Source: Altererythrobacter sp. TH136 (lineage in GTDB: Bacteria; Pseudomonadota; Alphaproteobacteria; Sphingomonadales; Sphingomonadaceae). Taken from it: a stretch of 64,000 bases of DNA. The stretch covers positions 1-64,000 of the forward strand of contig NZ_CP041409.1 in assembly GCF_007065885.1 (NCBI RefSeq), given 5' to 3'. Below the pieces are notes generated by a model. That model ran no database searches, was not told where the DNA came from, and worked only from the letters and a program-made list of their open reading frames with translations. Position numbers and translations under genes: made by a program. Each line of letters begins with the position of its first letter. The stretch's first letter is position 1. Shown in pieces: positions 43,028 through 51,823 of the stretch.

Positions 43028-44343
43028 AGGTTCGCTGGCGCCGGACGCGCTGCCGATGGACTGGAAGGGGTGACCCGCCACAACGTGTTGGACAGGTCGT
43101 CGGCCACGATCAATGCCCCGCGCGGATCGACGGTCACCCCGACCGGACGCCCGAAGGTTTTCCCATCCGCCTGGAAACCTGTCACTACGTCGACTGGCTT
43201 TCCGGCTGGCCGTCCTCCGCGAAAGGGAACGAATACGACCTTGTATCCAACCTGGACCTCGCGGTTCCAGCTACCGTGCATCCCGACGAAAGCACCTTCG
43301 GCAAATGGCCCGCCCATTGCTGCGGTCGAGAATGCAAGGCCCAAGGGCGCGGTGTGTGACCCCAGACTGTAGTCGGGCCGCACCGTCTTGCTGACCATCT
43401 CTTCCTTGAAAGGCTGCACGCGCCGGTCTGGGTTGTTGCCCCAGTAAGCGTAAGGCCAGCCGTAAAATGCGCCTTGCCGCACCGACGTAAGATAGTCGGG
43501 CACCAGATTTGCGCCCAGCTCGTCACGCTCGTTCACGACGGCCCACAATTCGCCGATCCCTGGCTGCACCGCCAGCGCGGTGGGGTTCCTGAGGCCGGTC
43601 GCAAACCGGCGCGAGGCGCCGGTCTCGACGTCCACTTCCCACACCATGGCGCGTTCTTCTTCAACCGCCATGCCTCGCTCGCCGATGTTGCTGTTCGATC
43701 CGATGCCGACATACAGGAAGCGGCCATCGGCGCTGGCGGCCAGCGCCTTGGTCCAGTGGTGGTTGATTTCGGCCGGCAGCTTGGTGAGCAGGACCGGCGC
43801 CCGGTCCGCGCGTGTCTGGCCGGGTTGGTAATCGAAATAGACCAGGGCGTCTTGGTTGGCGACGAACAACCGGTTGCCGATCAGCGCGAGGCCATATGGG
43901 GCATTGAGCTTTTCGGCAAAGACAGTCCGCCCCTCATACACGCCGTCGCCGTCTGCATCGCGCAACAACGTGAGCCGGTCGCCGCCTTTGACCGAACTGG
44001 TGCCCTTCTTCTTGATGAAGCCGGCGATCATATCCTTCGGCCGCATGACGGGTGCGTCGCCGCCGCCTTTCCCTTCGGCCACCAGGATGTCGCCATTCGG
44101 AAGGACCAGCGACTGGCGCGGGATCTTGAGGTCGGTGGCGATTGCAGCGATCTGATATCCTGAAGGCACCACCGGCCTTCGATCGCCCCACCCGGCGGGA
44201 TCGGCGATGGTCATGCTGGGGAGCAGGCCACGGTTTGCTTCGGGCAGGGTAGGGGTCGCGCCGTACTGGTCGACCTCCTCCTCGCGTCCGCATCCGGACA
44301 TCAGGGCGAGCGCGGCTGCCGCCAGAAGGATCTTACCGGTCAT
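43024..44343 (-). CDS. PQQ-dependent sugar dehydrogenase (sorbosone/GSDH-like), lipoprotein
   Basis: 439 residues from ATG 44343, overlapping the DUF2231 stop as ATGA; the longer frame is out of the gene. Lipobox ALMSGC at residues ~13-18. Six-bladed propeller with GDRLTLLRDADGDGVYEGRTVFAEKLNAPYGLALI, GRFLYVGIGSNSNIGERG, and RNPTALAVQPGIGELW, the calcium/PQQ pocket region of soluble glucose or sorbosone dehydrogenases. Oxidises sugars or alcohols in the periplasm and could pass electrons to the neighbouring cytochromes. Substrate not determinable. Confidence 0.88.
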   Translation of the reverse strand: MTGKILLAAAALALMSGCGREEEVDQYGATPTLPEANRGLLPSMTIADPAGWGDRRPVVPSGYQIAAIATDLKIPRQSLVLPNGDILVAEGKGGGDAPVMRPKDMIAGFIKKKGTSSVKGGDRLTLLRDADGDGVYEGRTVFAEKLNAPYGLALIGNRLFVANQDALVYFDYQPGQTRADRAPVLLTKLPAEINHHWTKALAASADGRFLYVGIGSNSNIGERGMAVEEERAMVWEVDVETGASRRFATGLRNPTALAVQPGIGELWAVVNERDELGANLVPDYLTSVRQGAFYGWPYAYWGNNPDRRVQPFKEEMVSKTVRPDYSLGSHTAPLGLAFSTAAMGGPFAEGAFVGMHGSWNREVQVGYKVVFVPFRGGRPAGKPVDVVTGFQADGKTFGRPVGVTVDPRGALIVADDLSNTLWRVTPSSPSAARPAPANL

Positions 44344-44759
44344 CGTGCAACCTCCCTGTTCCGCGCGCTGAAGCCAAGCCAAACTGCCGCGCAGGCCAGC
44401 AGGAATACCAGAACGGACAGGATCAACCCGGCTGGCATCGTAGCCCAGGCATCCTTCGCGTGGACAAGTGCGTTGATGAACCCAAGGACGAACACACCAA
44501 CTACCACCGCGACAAAGATCCACGACCGGCGTCCGGACGAGGCAGGCAGGAGAGCCGAAACGAGCGACCAGGCGATCGCAAGACCGACGATCACCAGCGC
44601 GCCTGCATTCAGCCAGGAGGCGAAGTTGCTCCATTGGATGTTGAAGGTGTTCGAATAGGCCCAGTCGCTCAGCAATGTCCCCAGAAACAGGGGCAGGCTC
44701 GTCGCAAACAGGACCGCAGGTCCCCGCCGGGGCACCCCGTGGCTCAATCGCGTCGTCAT
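44340..44759 (-). CDS. DUF2231-like membrane protein
   Basis: 139 residues from ATG 44759 with a GGGGAT-type site upstream. Four hydrophobic segments: LPLFLGTLLSDWAYS, SWLNAGALVIVGLAIAWSLV, WIFVAVVVGVFVLGFINAL and a C-terminal LILSVLVFLLACAAVWLGF. The pattern and a conserved D-WAYS start resemble the DUF2231 family, which often precedes PQQ-dependent sorbosone dehydrogenases. It may act as the membrane electron partner of the PQQ enzyme. Family placement is moderate. Confidence 0.7.
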   Translation of the reverse strand: MTTRLSHGVPRRGPAVLFATSLPLFLGTLLSDWAYSNTFNIQWSNFASWLNAGALVIVGLAIAWSLVSALLPASSGRRSWIFVAVVVGVFVLGFINALVHAKDAWATMPAGLILSVLVFLLACAAVWLGFSARNREVAR

Positions 44760-44983
44760 GGCAGATCCCCTGTTGTTGGCCCGGACTAAATGTTCGCGTA
44801 AGCCTGAGATTGCGCGCATTGGCCTGATAGCGAAGAACGACTGGCGAAAGTCTTCAACGCGCGCGAGCTTGTATGACTAATGCACAAACATCAGTTTTGT
44901 TCTCAAACACTGGAGGCCGGCCCGTGGGAGAAGATTAGGGACGGATGATCTGGCGCGATCCAATCCTCGATGGCAGGGATGAA

Positions 44984-45217
44984 TTAGACCCTGGCCGGAC
45001 CGGTCTTCGTCCCGCTATCGTCAACCGCCTTCTTGCGCTCCGAATATTTCTTGAGCGCGTATCCGCCGGCTGCTGCCGCGATCATTCCCGGGATGCCAAA
45101 ACGGCGGGCAAGCGCGACGGATGCGATCCCGACCAGCGCCCCGCCGGATTCGTTGGCACCGCGCGTGTGTTTAGCGGCCTTCGCGCCAAGGACGCCGCCA
45201 ATGATCTTGCCCAACAT
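44984..45217 (-). CDS. Small hypothetical protein with glycine-rich zipper
   Basis: 77 residues from ATG 45217, which has AAAGGAG upstream. The sequence IIGGVLGAKAAKHTRGANESGGALVGIASVALARRFGIPGMIAAAAGGYALKKYSERKK has GxxxG-type glycine spacing and a basic tail, consistent with a small membrane-associated protein. No family recognised. It lies among other small leftward stress-type ORFs. Confidence 0.55.
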   Translation of the reverse strand: MLGKIIGGVLGAKAAKHTRGANESGGALVGIASVALARRFGIPGMIAAAAGGYALKKYSERKKAVDDSGTKTGPARV

Positions 45218-45300
45218 CAAGTAATCTCCTTTTTCAGAAAGACGCAGACCCGACATGGTTGTTCCGCGCCTGGGGTCGTTGTCGGTGGCTCGCCAAGCCG

Positions 45301-45486
45301 CTACACCGTCAGCTTCGCGAGTGTCTGGCGGTCGATCTTGCCGGACAGCCCTGGCACCTCATTCAGCTGTCGCAGGCTATCGAAGTGCCCGCGTTCATCG
45401 CGATAGCGGACGATCTCAAAGCCGTGCCCCTTCAAGCCGTCGAGACTGTCCAGTTCCTCGCAACTGGCGTGATTGACGTTGAGCAT
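45301..45486 (-). CDS. Small helix-hairpin-helix protein
   Basis: 61 residues, ATG start just after the acidic small gene (5-bp gap). MLNVNHASCEELDSLDGLKGHGFEIVRYRDERGHFDSLRQLNEVPGL is a ComEA-like helix-hairpin-helix fold, followed by SGKIDRQTLAKLTV. Such minimal HhH proteins resemble the DNA-binding half of ComEA without a membrane anchor. Likely DNA-binding or a decoy; function unknown. Confidence 0.6.
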   Translation of the reverse strand: MLNVNHASCEELDSLDGLKGHGFEIVRYRDERGHFDSLRQLNEVPGLSGKIDRQTLAKLTV

Positions 45487-45491
45487 TGTTG

Positions 45492-45752
45492 CTATTCCTC
45501 CGCATCCTCATCCGCATCTTCCACCAGGTCCTCCAGCGACTCGTCGTCGTCCTCCGGGCTCACATACTCGAGGGGGTTGAGGCCGAGTTCGGCGGCGACC
45601 TCCAGCTGGGTAGCGACGACGATCACTTCGCTGCCGTCCTCCAGCTCGATCACGGTGGTGCCTTCTTCCTCCCCGGGTGTCAGCTGGACGACTTCGTCGG
45701 AATCGATATCGACGTCATCGGCATCGGGTGTTTCAAAGCTTGCTGTCGGCAT
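45492..45752 (-). CDS. Small strongly acidic protein
   Basis: 86 residues, ATG start preceded by an AGGAGGTC site. About a third of residues are Asp or Glu. A central strand-rich part (GTTVIELEDGSEVIVVATQLEVAAELGLNPLEYV) is flanked by acidic tails (DADDVDIDSDEV, DEDAEE). No family recognised. Together with the HhH gene 5 bp downstream it forms a two-gene unit. An acidic protein next to a DNA-binding-type protein could be a DNA mimic or a partner; unproven. Confidence 0.6.
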   Translation of the reverse strand: MPTASFETPDADDVDIDSDEVVQLTPGEEEGTTVIELEDGSEVIVVATQLEVAAELGLNPLEYVSPEDDDESLEDLVEDADEDAEE

Positions 45753-45965
45753 GGTGACCTCCTGTGATCAAATCTCTGCAACGCAATTCCGGATGTGCGG
45801 GGAGGTTCCGCGGTTGTGCCAAGCCGCAGAATCCGGGCCCGCGAGGGCGTTTGCCTCAGGTCGGGAGCGACCGCTCTCATCGCATCTTGCGATGCGTCCC
45901 CAAGCGCATAGATGGTATGCAAGACCTCTCGGCTGCCCCGCAGTCGCCAACGGCAAGGATTGATC

Positions 45966-47393
45966 ATGCGCGAATATCTGCAGTTCTACATCGGCGGACA
46001 GTGGGTCGATCCGGTCACCCCCAAGACACTCGACGTGATCAACCCGGCGACCGAGGAGGTATGCGGCCATATCTCGATGGGTTCTGCGGAAGATGTCGAT
46101 CGCGCGGTAAAGGCCGCCCGCACGGCGTTCGAGACATGGTCGTGCACCTCGCGCGAAGAACGCATCGAGGTGATGGAGCGGATCGTCGCCGAATATAAGA
46201 AGCGATACGACGATATGGCAAAGGCGATCACCGAAGAAATGGGTGCGCCATCCTGGCTGGCCCAGCGCGCGCAGGCGGCGATGGGCGTCGGCCATCTGCA
46301 GACCGCTATCGAAATCCTGAAGACCTACAAGTTCGAAGAAGATCGCGGCGCTACCCGGCTGGCCAAGGAGCCGATCGGCGTGTGCGGCTTCATCACGCCG
46401 TGGAACTGGCCGGTCAACCAGATCGCAACCAAGGTCGCGCCGGCGCTGGCGACGGGCTGCACGATGGTACTGAAACCATCCGAAGTGGCGCCTTACAGCG
46501 GCTACATCTGGACCGAGATCCTCGATGCGGCAGGCGTTCCCGCAGGGGTGTTCAACATGGTCAACGGCGATGGGCCCACGGTCGGCGCGGCGATCAGTTC
46601 GCATCCCGGGGTCGACATGGTGTCGTTCACCGGTTCCACCCGCGCCGGCATCGAAGTCGCAAAGAACGCTGCGGCGACCGTCAAGCGGGTTCATCAGGAA
46701 TTGGGCGGCAAGAGCCCGAACATCATTCTTGAGAATGCAGACTATCAGAAGGCGGTGGGCGGCGGCATCGCATCGGTGATGGTCAACTCCGGCCAGTCGT
46801 GCAACGCACCCACCCGTATGCTCGTCCCGCACGGCAGGATGGACGAGGCGATCGCGATCGCGAAAGCTACCGTCGAGGCGCATGATGTCGGCGATCCCAA
46901 TGGCAATGCGAAGATGGGGCCGGTCGTCTCCGAGGTGCAGTTCAACAAGATCCAGAGCCTGATCCAAAAAGGGATCGAAGAGGGAGCGACTCTGGTTGCT
47001 GGTGGGCCCGGCCGTCCGGAGAGCCTGGACAAGGGGTATTACGTCAAGCCGACGGTATTCGCCAACGTGACCAACGATATGACCATCGCGCGCGAGGAAA
47101 TCTTCGGGCCAGTCGTATCGATCGTGGGCTACGAGACCGTGGAGGAAGCCATTCAGGTCGGCAACGATACCGAGTACGGGCTGGCTGCGTACGTGTCCGG
47201 CAACGACCCGGACGAAGTGCGGCGGGTGGCGTCCAAGTTGCGGGCGGGTCAGGTGAGCCTGAACGGTGCATCACCAGGCATGATGGACCCCTTTGGCGGC
47301 TACAAGATGAGCGGTAACGGACGCGAATGGGGTGATCACGCGTTTGCGGAGTTCCTCGAGACCAAGGCGATCATCGGCTACACGCCCACATAA
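45966..47393 (+). CDS. NAD-dependent aldehyde dehydrogenase
   Basis: 475 residues from ATG 45966. Class of ALDH with NAD fold and catalytic Glu in HQELGGKSPNIILE, nucleophile Cys in NSGQSCNAPTRMLVP, and the GYKMSGNGREWG end. Upstream alternative codons give a longer, unlikely N-terminus. Located 143 bp before frmA, so it may help oxidise formaldehyde- or aldehyde-derived products; the specific substrate is not evident. Confidence 0.93.
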   Translation: MREYLQFYIGGQWVDPVTPKTLDVINPATEEVCGHISMGSAEDVDRAVKAARTAFETWSCTSREERIEVMERIVAEYKKRYDDMAKAITEEMGAPSWLAQRAQAAMGVGHLQTAIEILKTYKFEEDRGATRLAKEPIGVCGFITPWNWPVNQIATKVAPALATGCTMVLKPSEVAPYSGYIWTEILDAAGVPAGVFNMVNGDGPTVGAAISSHPGVDMVSFTGSTRAGIEVAKNAAATVKRVHQELGGKSPNIILENADYQKAVGGGIASVMVNSGQSCNAPTRMLVPHGRMDEAIAIAKATVEAHDVGDPNGNAKMGPVVSEVQFNKIQSLIQKGIEEGATLVAGGPGRPESLDKGYYVKPTVFANVTNDMTIAREEIFGPVVSIVGYETVEEAIQVGNDTEYGLAAYVSGNDPDEVRRVASKLRAGQVSLNGASPGMMDPFGGYKMSGNGREWGDHAFAEFLETKAIIGYTPT

Positions 47394-47438
47394 CCGCTTC
47401 CAGCCGGGGGCGCGGGTCCTCGCAAGGCGGAACGGAGT

Positions 47439-47466
47439 AGCCCGCGCGAGTTTGCCCGCGCGGGCT
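47439..47466. repeat. Perfect 10-bp hairpin between aldehyde dehydrogenase and frmA
   Basis: AGCCCGCGCG (47439-47448) and CGCGCGGGCT (47457-47466) around the 8-nt loop AGTTTGCC. No U-run follows, so it is not a standard terminator; it may slow transcription or act as an mRNA processing stem. Confidence 0.55.
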
Positions 47467-47536
47467 GCGGCGTTGACGGGGCGGGCGCGTTGTTGCCAAG
47501 GCCATCGGCGGACCCGCCCGATCAAGGATACGCTAC

Positions 47537-48649
47537 ATGAAAACCCGCGCCGCCGTCGCTTTCGAGGCCAAGCAGCCGCTCGAGATAGTTGAACTCGACC
47601 TCGAAGGGCCGAAGGCGGGTGAGGTGCTGGTAGAGATTATGGCGACCGGCATCTGCCACACCGACGCCTACACCCTCGACGGCCTCGACAGCGAAGGGCT
47701 GTTCCCGAGCGTGCTGGGGCATGAAGGCTCCGGGATCGTGCGAGAAGTGGGCGCGGGCGTGACCAGCGTGAAGCCCGGCGATCACGTGATTCCGCTCTAC
47801 ACGCCAGAATGCGGCCAGTGCAAAAGCTGCCTCAGTGGCAAGACCAACCTGTGCACGGCGATCCGCGCCACCCAGGGCAAGGGGGTGATGCCCGACGGGA
47901 CCAGCCGGTTCAGCTACAAGGGCAAGACGATCTACCACTACATGGGCTGTTCGACCTTTTCGAACTTCACCGTGCTGCCGGAGATCGCGGTCGCTAAAAT
48001 CCGTCAGGACGCGCCGTTTCAGTCCAGTTGCTACATCGGCTGCGGAGTGACGACCGGCGTGGGCGCGGTGCTCAATACGGCAAAGGTTGAACCGGGTGAC
48101 AACGTTGCCGTGTTTGGGCTGGGCGGCATCGGACTCAACGTGATCCAGGGCGCGAAGCTGGCCGGGGCAGGCAGGATCGTCGGCATCGACATCAACCCGG
48201 ATCGCGAGGAATGGGGCCGCCGGTTCGGAATGACCGACTTCCTGAACACTGCCGGCATGAGCCGGGATGAGACCATCGCGCAGGTTGCCGCACTGACCGA
48301 CGGCGGGGCAGACTACAGCTTCGACTGCACCGGCAACACCGAGGTCATGCGCACCGCGCTCGAATGCTGCCACCGCGGCTGGGGCACCAGCATCATCATC
48401 GGCGTGGCGGAAGCGGGGAAGGAAATTGCCACCCGGCCGTTCCAGTTGGTCACCGGGCGCAACTGGCGCGGCACGGCTTTCGGCGGTGCCAAGGGCCGCA
48501 CCGACGTGCCTAAGATCGTCGACATGTACATGGACGGCCAGATCGCCATCGACCCGATGATCACCCACGTGCTGACCCTGGATGAGATCAACAAGGGCTT
48601 CGACCTGATGCATGCCGGGGAAAGCATCCGCAGCGTGGTGGTGTACTGA
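47537..48649 (+). CDS. frmA: S-(hydroxymethyl)glutathione dehydrogenase (class III ADH)
   Basis: 370 residues, ATG start. Zinc-dependent medium-chain alcohol dehydrogenase: catalytic zinc ligands in [14 protein letters not shown] and [13 protein letters not shown], structural zinc [15 protein letters not shown], and the nucleotide-binding [25 protein letters not shown]. Oxidises the glutathione-formaldehyde adduct to S-formylglutathione. Its stop overlaps the fghA start by one base, the classic formaldehyde-detoxification pair. Confidence 0.97.
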   Translation: MKTRAAVAFEAKQPLEIVELDLEGPKAGEVLVEIMATGICHTDAYTLDGLDSEGLFPSVLGHEGSGIVREVGAGVTSVKPGDHVIPLYTPECGQCKSCLSGKTNLCTAIRATQGKGVMPDGTSRFSYKGKTIYHYMGCSTFSNFTVLPEIAVAKIRQDAPFQSSCYIGCGVTTGVGAVLNTAKVEPGDNVAVFGLGGIGLNVIQGAKLAGAGRIVGIDINPDREEWGRRFGMTDFLNTAGMSRDETIAQVAALTDGGADYSFDCTGNTEVMRTALECCHRGWGTSIIIGVAEAGKEIATRPFQLVTGRNWRGTAFGGAKGRTDVPKIVDMYMDGQIAIDPMITHVLTLDEINKGFDLMHAGESIRSVVVY

Positions 48650-49491
48650 TGGAGCAGGTGAGCGCCGTTCGCAGCCACGGCGGCACCCAGGGCGTTTACA
48701 CCCACCATTCACGGGTTACCGGCACACCCATGACATTCGCTGTATTCGTGCCGGATCACGCGCCGGGTGAGCGCCTGCCGGTGCTGTGGTACCTGTCGGG
48801 GCTTACCTGCACCCATGCCAATGTGATGGAGAAAGGCGAATACCGCGCGGCATGTGCGGAACACAAAGTCATCTTCATCGCGCCCGACACTTCGCCGCGT
48901 GGCGCGGACGTGCCGGATGTTGATGAGTACGACTTCGGGCAGGGGGCGGGATTTTATGTCGACGCGACACAGGCGCCGTGGTCGGCCAATTTCCGGATGC
49001 GCAGCTATATCGAAGACGAGCTGACAGACCTGATTGCGCGAGAGTTTCCTACCGCCGACATGGCGCGCCAGGGAATCACCGGACATTCGATGGGCGGGCA
49101 CGGAGCGCTGACAATCGCGTTGCGCAATCCGGGACGATTTCGCTCGGTCAGTGCGTTTTCGCCGATCGCCAGCCCGCTTCACTGTCCTTGGGGCGAAAAG
49201 GCGCTGTCCGGCTACCTCAGCCCTGACAGGGACAGGTGGCGGGAATACGATGCCTGTGCCTTGATCGAGGACGGAGGGCGCTTGCCCAGGCTGCTCGTGG
49301 ACCAAGGCACGGCCGATCCCTTTCTGGCAGAGCAGCTCAGGATCGATCTGCTGGGAAAGGCGTGCGATGCGACCGGGCTACCCGCGACCATTCGCTCGCA
49401 AGAGGGTTACGATCACTCGTACTACTTCATTTCGACCTTCATGGCCGAGCATGTGAGCTGGCACGCGGCTAGCCTCAACGGGGCGCTCTAG
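48649..49491 (+). CDS. fghA: S-formylglutathione hydrolase
   Basis: 280 residues, ATG shares one base with the frmA stop. Esterase D family: nucleophile Ser in GHSMGGHGALTIAL, Asp in DQGTADPFL and His in GYDHSYYFI complete the triad. Hydrolyses S-formylglutathione to formate and glutathione, finishing the pathway begun by FrmA. Standard length. Confidence 0.96.
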   Translation: MEQVSAVRSHGGTQGVYTHHSRVTGTPMTFAVFVPDHAPGERLPVLWYLSGLTCTHANVMEKGEYRAACAEHKVIFIAPDTSPRGADVPDVDEYDFGQGAGFYVDATQAPWSANFRMRSYIEDELTDLIAREFPTADMARQGITGHSMGGHGALTIALRNPGRFRSVSAFSPIASPLHCPWGEKALSGYLSPDRDRWREYDACALIEDGGRLPRLLVDQGTADPFLAEQLRIDLLGKACDATGLPATIRSQEGYDHSYYFISTFMAEHVSWHAASLNGAL

Positions 49492-49537
49492 ATACCATCG
49501 CCGTGAATTTCGGCTGGCGCTCGAGCGGCTCAGGGAG

Positions 49538-51745
49538 TCAGCCGGCGATGGGCCGCGCGCTTTGATAGACCCCGGCGAACCGATCGATGGCCGACTGGAG
49601 CGACGGCATCGTGCGTCCGCGGTGGCTGGTAAGAGGACAAAAGCCGGGCCGTTCTGCAATCCACGCGGCTTGCGCAGCCGGAATGGCGGTGATCAGATCC
49701 TCGGCGGAGCCCGTCGCCGCAGCCAGGCGCCGCGCGAACTGATACCAGCTGATGCGTTCGTCGTTGGTGAGGTGCCAGATCCCATCTTTACCATCTATCA
49801 GCAGGTCGATCGTCTCGCGGCACAAGTCGGGAACGTAGGTCGGGGATATCACGCAATCGTCGACCGCCATGAAGCGCTCCCCCCGGCGAAGCGTGTCGAT
49901 GCAATGCACGGCGAAGTTGTGGCGGTCGTGCGGCGAGAAGAACGCCGCCGTGCGTACAATCAAGGCGCCATCGACCTTGGCCAAGGCGCTTTCCAGCGCC
50001 GCCTTGCTGGCTCCGTACACGTTGCGCGGCGCCGTTGCGGCGTCTTCTGAGTAGGGGGCACTTGCAGTCCCGTCGAACACCAGGTCGCTGGAGAAGCTGA
50101 CGCTTGCGATGCCTTCCTTCGCACAGGCTTCCGCCAGCGCGATCGCTCCGGTGGCGTTGGCGGCATGGCACGCCTCGCTCTCGGCTTCCGCGTCATCGAC
50201 CCGCACCCACCCCGCCGCGTTGATGACCGCCCACGGCTGATGGCGCTCGATCGCGGAGGCGATGGAGCCGGCGTCGAGCAGATCGAGCTCAGCGCGCGCG
50301 GTAATCACCGCAGGCAGGTCGCGGTGATGACACTCGCTCGTGAATGCCCGACCGAGCGTGCCGGTGGCCCCGGCGATCAAGATCGGCCGGTTGGCGGCTT
50401 CGCTTGTCCTACGGTGAACCGCCATCGGGGCAGGAGCGGCCGCGCGGGGGAAGGCGAGCCGGATGTCACGCCGCCACCATCCGTTACCGGCGCAATTCGC
50501 TGGCAAAGCCCCGCGCGCGCGAACGACATTCGCCAAAGCGGTCTCGCGCGGATGGCCGGAACTGACGTCGAAGGCGCCCGGCTCGTACCGGCCTTGCTTC
50601 GTAAGGAGCGTGTCCCAGCCCTGGCTGCCGAACAGCGCCCAGGCGGTCACCGCACGCACATCGACGCCGCGGGCGCGGGCCGCGCGCGCAGCCGCCCATG
50701 CTTCGGCCAGCCACCTGATCTGTTCCTCCCGCGTGCAACCGTTATGCACCTCGGTAAGTGCAAGAGGGCGGCCATAGCGGCTCCACGCCTCGTCGATCGC
50801 ACCCCGCAACCCCTGCGGGCCGGGGTCGAGCGCGCGAACTGCTTCGACGTCGGCGAACCGGGTCCGGTCGCTCCCGCCAACGGTTTCCGGAGGATAATTA
50901 TCGGTCCGATGATCAAGCAGGCGGTCACTGGTCAAATAGTGGTTGATGCCGATCACGTCGGGCGGAGAAGGATCGGCGTGGATGGCTTCGAGCCGGGCCT
51001 GCAGGCCGTACCCGCACAGGCGCGGCCACAGCGGGTGGTGCGCATCGACCATCCCGCACAGCAGGTCCCAGCTCATCCAGCGCCGCTGGTTGTCGAACGC
51101 CGCCTGGTTTCGCACAGCGAGGGTCGCGTACGTTCGGCCAAGATCTTCGGTCTGGATCAGACGGGCCGCCGGATTGACCCTTCGGATGGCGCGCATAGCC
51201 AGGCGGGTGGCATCGATTTGATTGAGCAAAGCCTTCCAGAACGATCGTTCGTCGGTCAGGTGGGGGTACCAGAAGCCGTATAGGGCTGAAAAGCGCGCGG
51301 TGGTGAGCGGCTCATTCACCGGCGTCCAGTCGTCGATCCAGGGGTATCGCTCCACCGTCCGGGCAGCATGATCCGCAAGGCCGGCCGCAAAGGCGGGGTC
51401 GAGCAGTGACGTATGCCGTGGGCCGCTGCCATGATGGATAAGCCCGGCGATAATGCCGATGCCGGAGGCGCGGAGCGTGCTTACACCCCGGTCGGTCCAG
51501 GTCCAGTCAGGAGGTCGATCCGGCGCAGGAGACACTCGCTCCCACAGGATCGGGAAGCGGACGGCGGACAAGCCCAGCGTGGCCATTAAACCGAAGTCAC
51601 CATCGCGCGAACCATGCTTGGTCGCGCACAACTGGTCGCCGAAGGCATCGTTGACCCGGTTAACCGTGCACTCGGCGCCGCCCCAGGCTTCGATAATTTC
51701 CGTCAGGTTCTCGCTCCGATCGCGTTCCTGAATAACAAATATCAA
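49538..51745 (-). CDS. Fusion of GH1-like glycosidase and RmlD-like sugar-nucleotide reductase
   Basis: About 735 residues; start uncertain (TTG 51745 is the upstream-most reasonable codon; the conserved part begins at IIEAWGGAECTVNRV). Residues ~15-430 are a GH1-family barrel: WGGAECTVNRV, SAVRFPILWERVSP, acid/base Glu in WTPVNEPLTTARF, and a nucleophile Glu in LALTEVHNG. Residues ~450-735 are an NAD(P)-binding Rossmann fold of the dTDP-4-dehydrorhamnose reductase type: ILIAGATGTLGRAF, and the catalytic YGASKAALE motif. No signal peptide. It is divergent from the GT-Glf gene (78 bp between the proposed starts). Probable role in a surface polysaccharide or glycoside. The frame continues far upstream only as antisense. 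Confidence 0.85.
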   Translation of the reverse strand: MIFVIQERDRSENLTEIIEAWGGAECTVNRVNDAFGDQLCATKHGSRDGDFGLMATLGLSAVRFPILWERVSPAPDRPPDWTWTDRGVSTLRASGIGIIAGLIHHGSGPRHTSLLDPAFAAGLADHAARTVERYPWIDDWTPVNEPLTTARFSALYGFWYPHLTDERSFWKALLNQIDATRLAMRAIRRVNPAARLIQTEDLGRTYATLAVRNQAAFDNQRRWMSWDLLCGMVDAHHPLWPRLCGYGLQARLEAIHADPSPPDVIGINHYLTSDRLLDHRTDNYPPETVGGSDRTRFADVEAVRALDPGPQGLRGAIDEAWSRYGRPLALTEVHNGCTREEQIRWLAEAWAAARAARARGVDVRAVTAWALFGSQGWDTLLTKQGRYEPGAFDVSSGHPRETALANVVRARGALPANCAGNGWWRRDIRLAFPRAAAPAPMAVHRRTSEAANRPILIAGATGTLGRAFTSECHHRDLPAVITARAELDLLDAGSIASAIERHQPWAVINAAGWVRVDDAEAESEACHAANATGAIALAEACAKEGIASVSFSSDLVFDGTASAPYSEDAATAPRNVYGASKAALESALAKVDGALIVRTAAFFSPHDRHNFAVHCIDTLRRGERFMAVDDCVISPTYVPDLCRETIDLLIDGKDGIWHLTNDERISWYQFARRLAAATGSAEDLITAIPAAQAAWIAERPGFCPLTSHRGRTMPSLQSAIDRFAGVYQSARPIAG

Positions 51746-51823
51746 GTATCTGATTTCACTGGCATAACCACGGAACCTTGCAGGGAGATAACGGTTCCCT
51801 TCACTCAACAGCAAGGATTCGAC

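Noticed and set aside
47439-47466. Rho-independent terminator
   Set aside because: Good stem but followed by GCGGCGTTG, with no U-run.
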